64,000 nucleotides of DNA from Pomacea canaliculata (lineage: Eukaryota > Mollusca > Gastropoda > Architaenioglossa > Ampullariidae). The stretch covers positions 22,291,319 through 22,355,318 of the forward strand of contig NC_037591.1 in the NCBI RefSeq assembly GCF_003073045.1, in the 5' to 3' direction. Position 1 is the stretch's first letter, and each line of letters starts with the position of its first letter. The translations under genes and the position numbers were made by a program. Shown here one piece after another: positions 47,387 through 58,700 of this stretch. The notes beneath the pieces were generated by a model that was not told the DNA's origin, did no database searches, and was given only the letters and a program-made list of their open reading frames with translations.

Positions 47387-49861
47387 ACTCCGTTGAGCTG
47401 GTGTGTCAGGACACGGTGATGACGTCAGCAGCCAACGGCACGCAGACGGGTTTTGACTGTCGCCAGGAACGGAATGTTGGAAAGATGTGGGGACAAACAG
47501 AACACAAATGGCCGAGTGGCAGACGTGAAAATACGCTGATTAATCGGCCAGTGGACAGTAAAGACGCCCCATCACAGCATCCAACATCAGTCAGAACATT
47601 GGTCAGAGACACCGAAATAAGTAATGGTGAGTATTTTATTTAGTGGCCACAGGAGGAAGTGTGGCTTGGTGAGGGGAAAGGAGGAGAAGGAGTGAGAATG
47701 TCATTGCACCATGAGTTGTGAAATTTAATTGTATATAAATACATTCTACAAATGAATTGAATGGGCGAGAAATTCATCAAACATGCTTCTTTAAAAAAAG
47801 CAGGAGTTCATAGCCACTTGTGAGTATTTTTACCCTCTGATGTGGAGTTTGGTTGCGTGATGGTAAAGCACTTGTCATCAATGCAGTGAGAATCGGGTGT
47901 CCTGGGTTCAGATTCTCGCTTTGTGTACGGTGTATTATCTATGTATGTGGCACAGACGATATATAGCTTAGTTACTAAATCGGCGTTAAAAGATTTCTCC
48001 CTTCATTCCTCTCTTGCTTTTAAAATCCCTTCCGCGTTTCTTCCTCAGAGACGTTCAGAGAGAATCAGCTGAACAGTCAAGTCAACTTTAAAGGTCACGT
48101 TAACGTCCTTTTTCGCTATGACGAAGACCTGAGCCCCGGATGTAGGATTCAGTACGGTCGGGAAATCGTCGGACGGGACAGTGGACATGGATATCTGCAA
48201 GATGCTACGGACGTCTTGTGTCTCTCTAATTCCTGTATCTTGGTCACAGACTTTGTCAACAGTCGTTTGCAGGTATTGATCTTTGGTCATTCAGACTGCA
48301 CTGTGTGTGTTATATATGTTTTCGAGTGTGTGAGAGAGTGTGTAGGTGCGTGTAATCTGTCTGTGGGATTTCTGCCTCGATGATACTCTAACAACAGCTA
48401 TGTAAGGAGAAGAGTAATTATTGAGGGAGTGGAGCATGTTGTGTTTGGAAAGATTAGATGCATGTAGGTGGCACTGTGTAAAGGCACAGAGACTGAGCTG
48501 GCCATCGGGTGCGGGAGTCTTCATCTGTTGATAATATTCAGGCACATACAGCCTGCTGATAAGAACAGAAAACAGACTCTTGCTTTCGTCATCATTGAGA
48601 CTATTGGAAAGGTTCCCCTACCCCTTCTCAGAGAAAGGTTTACTGGTTTATTACACAGTCAGTCAAAAACTGTAGAGAGAATTTGAAACAGATATATTAT
48701 TAAGAGTATAGAGAGAGATGGTGGGTGGTTTGGGAGCACAAGATCGACGGAGAAAAAGTAAACGGGAAGACGACAGGTGCAGTGGGGCAGAAGATGGCCT
48801 CGTGTGAACGGGTGCGTAGTTTATGCAAAATGATGTGTGTGGTTTTTTTCAATAGCTGCTGCAAATGTATACACGAAGCCTGTTTCATTGTCGGGATAAG
48901 CATGTGGTTTGTTTAACTGTCCTGATACACACTCGCTATCACTGTGACCCCAAAAATGGTAGCGGTAAGCCGTGGATGTTGAAAACAACAACAGCAACCC
49001 CCCTTCCCGCACCCTTAAGATAATAGTATTTTAAGCAATTCATTTAACACCATAGCTTTTACTTGTTGATTAATTGCGTCTTAATTATTTGTAATGTCAT
49101 GTTTAACACCAGTGTTTAGCAGTCATTTTTGTCTCCCTCTCACGCAGAAGTTCAGCAACAGAGGTGAACACATCAGCTACATTAAAGATAACGAACTTCT
49201 CGAACCCTGGGCTACCGTGATGGCGCCGAACGGTTGTCTGGCAGTGACTTCGCGCAAGAAGAGACAGGTGGTGCTGCTGAATAAGGATGGTCAGTTTCAA
49301 GGCAGCTTTGGTGAAGATCGATTCGGGTGCCCTAGCGGTATTGCCGTGGCTGCAGACGGAAATTTTGTCGTGTCCGACTTCGTCAGGAACAAAGTCTTGG
49401 CCTTCACTCCTGCAGGGCAGTTCGTGCACGAACTCGGGGGCAGGGGTGTGACATTCCACCAGCCACGTTACGTGACTGTGTCACAACAAGGTGACATCAT
49501 CGTTTCGGACTCGGGTAGTCATCAGTTGAAGGTTTTCGACCAGAGCTGGAAATACATCCGCAGCATCGGCGGGTATGGAAAACAAGATGGCTGCCTTAAG
49601 TTCCCACACGCCACCTGTGTGGACGTCTTCGGAAACATTCTTGTCTGCGACCGTTACAACGACAGGGTCTCCGTGTTCACGCGCAGAGGGGAGTTTGTGC
49701 GTCACTTGCTGACAGCAGCGCATGGCATTCGTCATCCTCAGGGGCTGACTCTGTCTCCAGACCTCCATCTGTACGTCACACACGGAGACCTGAAGGCAAA
49801 CTGTGTGATGGTCTTTAGCTTACAATGCGAACAGGAACATTGGAGAAAAAATGTTTTGTAG
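47387..49861 (+). CDS. NHL-repeat beta-propeller protein (TRIM2/3/32/71-like C-terminus), 5' end not found
   Basis: Three in-phase exons: 47387-47626, 48049-48272 and 49148-49861 (TAG 49859-49861), about 392 residues. The last roughly 270 residues contain six NHL-type blades. Their cores are ILVTDFVNSRLQKF, LAVTSRKKRQVVLLNKDGQ, FVVSDFVRNKVLAFTPAGQ, IIVSDSGSHQLKVFD, ILVCDRYNDRVSVFTRRGE and LYVTHGDLKANCVMVFSL. Linkers such as CPSGIAVAADG and HPQGLTLSPD mark repeat starts. The region before (about 130 residues) is hydrophilic with no recognised domain. In TRIM-NHL proteins the propeller binds RNA or protein partners and an N-terminal RING/B-box gives E3 ligase activity. No RING or B-box exon was found in the 7 kb upstream, so it may be an NHL-only protein or have distant 5' exons. 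Confidence 0.85.
47858..47965 (+). mobile_element. tRNA-derived SINE fragment
   Basis: GTTGCGTGATGGTAAAGCAC, then TTGTCATCAATGCAGTGAGA, then GGGTTCAGATTCTCGC and ATGTGGCACAG follow the order of the SINE at 59848-60024. It is more diverged than the copies at 18343 and 59848. It lies in an intron of the NHL gene, same orientation. Confidence 0.55.
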
Positions 49862-49920
49862 CTACCATTTGCTTGACATGCCAGTGTAATCACTATAATC
49901 ACCATTCTGATGCTAATAAT

Positions 49921-49942
49921 AATAAACATGTTATTAAATAAA
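49921..49942 (+). terminator. Poly(A) signals for the NHL gene
   Basis: Two AATAAA hexamers (49921-49926 and 49937-49942) lie 60-80 bp after the stop codon, giving a short 3'UTR. Confidence 0.6.
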
Positions 49943-52748
49943 AGATTTTTTTGCAAATGAAAAAAAACACCACAATGCCAGTGCTCTTAGTTTGAAATTA
50001 ATTAACGGACACGTTTTCATAAACAATGATTTTATTTCATATTGTTTTTCTTCGTGACTATGCAAGTTTTTGTTGTGTTATTTGAAGGGAACTCCATAAA
50101 AAGTGCATCGAGATGAATTTGAATGGTTGTTTATTCTGCGAATCCTATAAATCTTCATTGGCCATCTGTCCTGAATCTGATTGGTTATTTTGCTGGTCTT
50201 ATATATCATCGTTGTCCATCTTTCTTCTCTCAGCTTTCTTTTCCGCAGCCACTGCTTTTTTCGGTTCTTCGACCTCATTATTTCTTGATTTGTCTTCTGC
50301 TTCCGCTGACAACAGATGCGGTGCAAGTAGACATTACTTGATTGAGATTCGCAAGAAGTTATCCTGGTGCATGCGTGCTGAACGAGCGAGAGAAAGATTG
50401 ATTCACAAATTGCAATTAACCCCTACCAGACAAAGTATGCTTAAGTGTTGCGAGGAGAGAGAGAGAGCTGAGAAATATTTTTGTCGAATGTTGGAGTAAT
50501 GGCAAAAAGACAGCTTCAGCTGGCGATGCCTGGATTAATAGGATTATAAGCTTTAAGAACTCACTGTACGTGAGGAGTTGTAGCGAGGACGAAAAGCTTC
50601 GTATACAGGATATTCTAGCCAAATTACACAGACCGATATACCTGGAGATATACATTCGTTATCTCTCGTTCGCCAAATAATTTGATCTATGATACTTTAC
50701 CTCTATGGATGAATAGAATATAAAATCAAGAGATCTGACTAAAAAAGGCTGTCTTTTCACGCAGTCGGATGAAGAAAAAAGCTAAAGCGTCAAGACATCA
50801 ACAGGTGAGAGCACGAATGACAGAATGACAGAAAGGACGAAAAAAAATGAATAAATTATAGGAAAAATAATGAACGTATAGAAAAAGAACGAGAGATGAA
50901 TGGGTAGATGCATAAAGTTGTGAATGATTTGACAGACGCACTTCGGAAGAGAACAACGACCATCATTATTGTCAGTAGTCTGTTTACTACGGTTCCCAGT
51001 AGCTGATATTGTTGCGTACATATCTTTCTAATAACTGCTCAGTTCATAAACTATTAATTGAATATATCAATCTTGCACAAGATTTAGAGACACAGTATAT
51101 AAGTCTGTCACAGCCGAGCTCGAAAATAAATCTTTTCACAAAAAATTTTCTACCCATATATTTGTACCTATGCTTCTGAGCAAGCATAGAAATCACAAAA
51201 TAATCATATATATATATAAATTAACAAATAAAGAGGGAATGCAGTTAGTCAAGTAAAATATGAACGGCAACAAAGAATGAAGCATCAGAGAATGTAACCA
51301 AGAATTTTTTTTATAAAAAAAGAAAGAAGAATAAACAGGTAAAATAATATAAAAAGGAACGTGTGAATGAAAGGGGGAAAAAGCTGTGAGAAAGTATCTG
51401 TCCACTAGTTTCATTCGCAGTTTTTCACAAATTGCACCCAGACTTAAAACACTTGAATGTAGGAACGAGGGAATGTTCTCATTCTTTAGACTGGACAACC
51501 CGCCTTAACCAGTTGTGAAAGGTAGAGGAGCACGGCCATGTTGGTGCAGGGAGAGCAGCGAGAGATTTAGGTGTTGTTTAGCTTTTTATCTCCCTTTGAT
51601 TATTCTACCTCCTTGACTTTGTTTACGACCACAGAGCCGCGGCAGCTAAGCCAATTAAACCATTTTAATTAAATCATATTTCTTACAATTCAAATAACAT
51701 AATTTCTATTACATTTCCTGTCAATTAAAACAATCTGTTTAGATTCTCATATCCATAAGAAATATTTTTTATTGCCTGGAAGGAGGGGAGGGAAAAGAAG
51801 ATACTTTCCTATCAAACTGGCGTCCTAAGGGAGATAGCGTGACCCTACATCTTGACAGACTTGACATTATTGCGATCGCATCTAGTTCAATAATGCCTTT
51901 TAGAAAATTGGATGATTTTGCTATATTTATAGCTGCAGCTTTAAGTATGCATCCACAAACTTTATTTTTGCTTATAGGCCTCGTAAACCTGGGTTCTTTG
52001 ATTTTGATGTCATAACATGCGGATTAGAGGGTTAGTACATTTCTGCATAAGCTTTAGTCGTTTGAGCCTATTGTTGTATTATTTGCCTGTCTGCACGTTT
52101 TTGAAAATGGGCGACGGTTGAAGAACCAAGAAAATAAGTGCAATGATCGTTTTCAAACAGACACTGTGATAGTAAATATCGAATTGGTATTACAGTGCAT
52201 TTCCATTGTAAGTACTATAGATAACCTGCATCGTAAAGTTCTGCCCAAGGTTCGCATCAAAGTATTAATAAAGACTTTTTTCCGATCGCTGATTAAACGG
52301 CAACACCACTTCCCATTTCAATTGTCCAATGCCTTTTGCTGCGCGGTTTTCTCTTTCTTAGAACTTTTTCGATGATTCGACTTCTTTTGAGCTGATAAAA
52401 CAAACTATACTTTTTCCCCTCAAGAAAAACTTCTTATTAACTTTGTCCACACGACTCGTTAATATTTAACAGAATTGGACACTTGCTTCAAAAAATTTAA
52501 AAACAAAGATACGCGTTGTGACCAAAGAGGTCGTGTTCTTTGAGATGTCGCGCAGGTTGTCACCCATGCAGTTCTGCCTCACATGCCTGTCATGTGACAG
52601 CTCCAGTTAAAACTAGCATCATAACATCATCTACTAAATAAGGGACAAAGTGACTGTCCAAACGAGTGCCAGCTTCTTGCAAAGGGGAGCTTTGTACACG
52701 GTTACTCTTTTTTCTTCTTTTTTTTTTTTTGACCGCTGGCCTGGAGAC
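49943..52748. other. Intergenic DNA between the NHL and histidine decarboxylase genes
   Basis: No exon was recognised on either strand. On the minus strand about 50200-50320 a short frame rich in E, K and A (AEDKSRNNEVEEPKKAVAAE) ends at a stop. Without homology or a splice acceptor it is not called a gene. The histidine decarboxylase 3'UTR takes up an unknown part of the right side. Confidence 0.4.
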
Positions 52749-55700
52749 TTAGTCTTCAAACGACCTTCCGCAGTGCTTGCAGACTCCGTGCATGCCGTTT
52801 ACAAAAGTGACGCTCTGTGTCCTCTCGCGCTTTGCGTCTCCTCGAGCCGGCTCATCGTCTTCTTCAACTGCGCCGCCAGGACTGTCAGCCTCGTTGTCGA
52901 TCTTGACCGCATTTAAGTCAAAGTCCAGGTCGTCAGGGCTATCGGCCCCGCGCCTGCCGTTGCCCGGATAATCACTGTCGACGGAGGAGACCTCCAGGAT
53001 GTCGTCGATCTTGGAGTCAAGGGAGCTCTGCTTGAAGCGGCTGGCCTGACGCTTGGAAGCGAAGAAGCTGGTGTCCAGACTCAGCTGCTTGTTCTGGTCT
53101 CGCAACTTTCCGCGCTTTCTCGGGGACAGGCGCAGCGCGCGGCTGGAAAGGTCGCCCGTGCGGAAGTGGCGGGCCAGCATCTCGGAGATATCGAAATTTT
53201 CAAACAGCGCCGCAAAGCTTCCGTTGATAACCTTGGGTGACATGGGCACGTTGCTGAGAATGAGGCTGATGCCGTAGTCCTTCTTCTTGAAGCTCGGAAG
53301 CCGCTGAAGAGTCGATTTGGCGTGACGTGTGGCCTCTCCTCCTTCTTCGTCTTCTTCTTCCTCCCTCCTCGTTGATGGCGCGCCTTCTGCCTCCTCTTCT
53401 TCCTCCTCTTCTTCGACAGGAATCTGTAAAGCAAGAAGTGCAATGTCGACTTGATCTTAATCTCATTTACTTTGTTTATTTTTGATATATATATATATTT
53501 TTTTTGGTTTTGTTTTGCCCTTTTTTGTGTTAAATTTTTCCACCAATATCTGAAGAGTTTCATACCATTATTTAAATATTGTTTAAACTGTAAAATTCCA
53601 TTATTTGCAGGCATCGGAAAACCAGCATTTCTTAGATCACAAATGTGGAAAATAGCTAAAATGGTTTGAAAGCAGTCCTGATGGTGTTGGTTGCTTCGAG
53701 ATCGGCGCACTGAAAATTCATTCGGTCCAGCACAGATTTTAACAATGATTTTGTCCCTGAGCAGTTCGTCGCCTATGAAGAAAACACTCCATCCAATAGT
53801 CCGTCAAAGTGACAGCAACAAAGTGAGTGACTGTCGCCACAAAAAGCTTGGTATAAAACGACGCCTGCCGGTAGCTGAGTACGATCGGTTAGGTGACACA
53901 GAACGAACGTTTGTTGCTCTTGATGAACGATGTGAAAAAGAACTAACATTAAAGGCACCTAACACGGACAAGGGCGAGAAGCTACAGACAGTACGTCTGG
54001 CAAAGTGACGTCGCTCAACATTCTTCAGGTCTTTCTGACCACAGCCGAATCCCTCGATTACCCGACTCGCACACGTGAGCATTTTGCCCCATCTGATGCG
54101 TTTCATCAAGGAATAAGTGCATCTAGCGTGTGTTTATTTATATATGTGTATGCACTGTGTAATAAAATAATACAAAACGATAAACATGAAAGCGAAATCA
54201 CGCATGTCTTTACCAAATTATCGCAATGTTCTTTCAGTTTGGTACAGGGCAGAGACGTTATACCCTATGGACAGCCAACACGAGGCGCGCGCAGTGGGAA
54301 AGCGTTGACTCAACTCGTGTCCGCGGGGTGGAAGAGTAGGTGGGGTACAGGCAATATCCGGTCGCTTTGTTTTGTATCCGCGAGTATCTTTCAATCCTTT
54401 ACTATTGAAGAAATCTTCTTAGTAAGTATGTTTTGATATATATTTATTAATATGTGAATGATAATGAAAAATTCTACACTCAAATACAGCGTTACATCGT
54501 AGTATTTGTAATTATGTTAAGAGTCAAAATGTTTTTGTCAGCAAGTTCTCGCTCTCCAGCTCATTGTTTTTCTTAGTGGTTACAGAGGATAGTTTGTAGT
54601 GAGTTTATCGCTTCTGAATTCAGACTAAGGCTCTAAGAAACGTGCCAAAAATTCCATTTAAATCCTTCTTGATTTTTGCACAATGTTGTTTTGAACACAT
54701 TCACATCACGCGCTGTGTTATCAGGACGATAGTGCACTTGAAATGGGTGGCGAAGAAAAATTGGATGTTTTTTCATCTATTACTGATATTGATGTGTCTA
54801 ATCACCGTGACATAAATATGCACAAGACGGCAAATCGTTCTTTCTCTGCATGTGGCAACTGTTTACAGGGCTGGCTGCCTTGCCGTGATATAGCCTTAGT
54901 TGCTGGCACGGCGTAAAACACCAACTCCCCCCACACACACACACATTGCGAACGTATCCAGCACTCAGCAGTTTCAAATCAGCAGTGTTGAACATTGTTT
55001 ATACTAGGTGATTAATAGTTCGATTATTTTTACAACTTTAAATCTTTTCATCTGGCACACCAATACTTAGAACCACTGGAAAGTCGAATTATTATAAAAG
55101 ATAAAAGGTTATATTTATCTCACACGCTAGCTAGGTGACTTAGCTTCAATATAACAATATAATGTCTGGAGCAAGTGGTCGCTCTTTCGATGCTGCAGCT
55201 AGAATCACAACAGATCTCAAAAGAGCTTTTTCCCGGTCTTTATTATCTATTCTTATGCGGAAAAATGATCATAAACCTTTGATTCAAACTTTGCAAGCAG
55301 GGCATTCCGGAATCGCACAGTTGCTGCCTGGCATCTAAAAAAAAAAAACAATAAATAAATCACGACAGAAGCACTGCGACACACTGTGAAAGACGAAGCC
55401 GGAAAAGGCGAGTACCACCCGTGGTCCAGCGCATGCGTGGCGCAAGAGATCTGTTCCCGTGCCTGAGTTGACTGTCCCTAGGGTATAACGTCTATGTACA
55501 GGGTGAACCAATACACAAATCTTACTTTGTTTTCTGCAAGATGATAATTTATTCATAATGTTCAGTACAACAGTCATTTCTTTCTTACTTTTCTCTTACG
55601 TTTTACTGCAGGGCTTCTGCTAAAGACTAAATTCTTTGGGGTCCCAGGGACCCCTTCTTTAGATTTTTAAGGGTCCCTGTTCTTCGCCCAAATTTGAATG

Positions 55701-58700
55701 GGACCCCATTGACGAAAATTGAAGGGGTCCTCCGAAATTTTAATGCGTACTGTACGCAATTTTTTGCGTAAGCAGAAGCCCTGCAGTTTTACTAAAGAGC
55801 TGCATAACAATTTTCTACATAAGTAAGTTAGTCTTTAAAGAAAAACCCTTCCTATATTCTGATGGTTTCCAAGGTCTCCATTGGTTTTTGTGGTCGTTAC
55901 GATAATCACCTCTTCTTCCTCTTGTTCCTCCTTCACCAGGTCCTCTATCACCTGATCGGCTGTTCTCCGAATCACGTTCCAGTCCTCTTCGATGTCCCCG
56001 GGAGTGGTGTACTGTGACGTCACAGTGAAGCGAATGATGTAACGGCCTTTCAGTGACGCTGGTACCATGTGTACTCGGCCCGTTGAGTTAAGACGCTTCA
56101 GCAGGAGCTCCGTGAGTTCGTTGTCGCCCTGCGGACAGTAGAACAAATCACATGGACATAGGTTAGCCACAGAGCGCTGATCATGAGTAGGTACACATAC
56201 CCCACTTGCGAGGTTTTCGTGAATGGAGGTCCTCTTGTGGGTGACTGTATCGTGCATGCAGACATGAAGTTTGAGTAAGGACGGTCGGGATTGAATGTGT
56301 AGATGTCGCAGTTCTTGTGACAATAGTTTGCGGTAAGTACACCAATCGCCGCTCAATCTTTGACCGAACTTGATTGACTCGTATTTCACATGCGCGGAAG
56401 TATAGCCTGTGCATATGGAGTGAATGAACCGCATTAGAACGAACAAACACACACACACACAGAGATTCGCATCTAAAAGCAAACATACACGCGAACAAGC
56501 TTAAATGCACGACTGAGCAGTCCGCAACTGTATCACAAACCGCGCTCGCTGCAGAGAGAGAGAGAATCAAAATAGAGAAGAAACGAAAAAGAGTGTGTGT
56601 GTGGGGGGGGGGGGAGATTTTTTTTTCTTAAAACGTCATGAAACCCCTGTCTAAAATGAGAAGCAGGAAAAAGAAACATTAACTGGAAATAACGTAAAAA
56701 ACAATCTACTCAAGTGGCAGGAAAAAGCATACACACAAAGGTCATATCGTTGTCGGTGGCTTATTCAAGGAGCTAAGAAGCGGATGCCACCGATTCTGTC
56801 GGCACCAGGTGGCGCACGAAGCGAAGGACAGGTCGATAACTCTGTCGCCTTGTCGTGGGTGACGCCGCTGTTTTGGTCTCGGAGGACGTGTTTCTTTTTT
56901 CTTTAAGCTCTCCTTTCTAGGGGTGACACCTGTTCTCAGGACTAGCAGTCGTCAGGGGAGGGAAGTGAAGAATTCCTAGAACTCCAGATTTCTTCCATTT
57001 AAAAACAATTTTCCAATTTTTCCGAACATTGATAAAAAAAAAAAAGGTTTGTGGGTACCAATCTATTAAATCATCCTTGTGTCTGTACTATATATTATAG
57101 TGTACATCGTATCATCACATCTTATCTTGCATGGATTCGCTGTTAATGTCACATCACAAACCCAGATATCAGCCTGTCTAGTCTTGTCTTTGCAAATGCG
57201 ATCGAGTAGCCTCCTCAGGGCCAAATCAGTACTAGGTGGTAGCACTGTCCTATCATCCGGCAACATCATCCACATGTAATCGTAAATCTCTCATGAGTTC
57301 TCTCAGTTTCTTGGCTGCACTCACTGTTGCCTCCTCCAGTCTCCCGTCACAGGAAAAACGTTAGCACCATAATACTGTAGCCACACAAACCTCACATGAT
57401 AAAACAATTTTGTATTCAAACTTACGGAAGGAACATCAGATGGAATAAACATGGACATGCGATACAAGTGAAATAAAGTGTGGTAAAGTATGAGACAAAA
57501 TAAAATAAAGGTGGAAAAGGTACAAAAAAGACAAGCTAGGAAATTGCAGCGGGCAGCTTCATTAGTATGGTCTAAACAAAAATTCTTGTGTTTCCTGAAG
57601 TCCTACTTAATTTTGGAAATTAGATGTACAGATACATGGTCCGAATTTCTCCAAGAACGTACGCCCAGAACAATCGATTGCACGCAGAGCAAATGAATTA
57701 TTGATCTTCGGCAACTACGGATGTAGAGCAAGTGGCTTTAACTGCACGCACTGACGAGTTGCACTGCAGCGGTCACGTGACGTAGCCTTGTGGTAATGCG
57801 GCGAGTAACGCGAAACAAACGCGCGCGCACGTGTTCACGTGCAAATAGAAACCGCCAACGCGAGTTCTCCCACTCACTGATGTTAGTGGATGGATTACTG
57901 CCTATCCCCTAACTTCACTCTTACTGATAAGTCCCCAAGTCAGTTCTATACTATATCTGTGAGGCTTCAGACATGCGCAGAAAGAGGTCAACAACACAGG
58001 CGTCACAACTGTACATGGATACGTTAAAGGGCTTCGACCAATGGGAGAACTGGAACAATATGTTAATTAATTTTGCGTCTTTGTGTACCAACGTGACGTC
58101 ACGATTGTCTATCACAATATAGTCCTTTTTTGTGCGCGCTAGCTTCTGATCATGCTTCAAGCCACGGGTGTAGGTATCACGATGCTTCTCTTCCAGAGGA
58201 GAAGAGCGACCAGACAGTACCTTCAGCCGGAAAACGACGAATCCTAGCGTTCTGTCTGCCGGTATCTCGAACCTGTCGTCCTGCTGGACGAGGGACTCGA
58301 ACCTTTTCGCCAGCTCCACACCCTGTCAGACAGAAAGACAAGTCAAAAGTCTGTTAGAGACACTTATATCTTCTAGGCGTTCTAGGAGTTTTGCACTCGC
58401 TCGTGGTGATGTGTTGCTTTAGTTTAATTAGTCATTGTGCCTCGATAAGAGATCTTATTCGTTCTATACAACAGACAACACTACAAAACAATAACCAAAT
58501 CTTAATCAAACAAGTCGTCACACATAATTGGACGAGAAAGAATGGTTGTTACATCAATGGAGGAAAATGGTCCTATAAAACTGTTCATATTGGTTTTTAA
58601 AAATAAAGAGTTCCCAGTTAGACTACAGATCGTTAAAGAAGTAAATGTTTTTTTTAATGCTATGTTTTTCTGTTGTATACTCCTGAAAGTCAAACCAGTG

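Noticed and set aside
53691..54008. Plus-strand frame of 105 codons within the HDC intron as a gene
   Set aside because: No family recognised, no intron or poly(A) context, and the opposite strand has a similar open frame.
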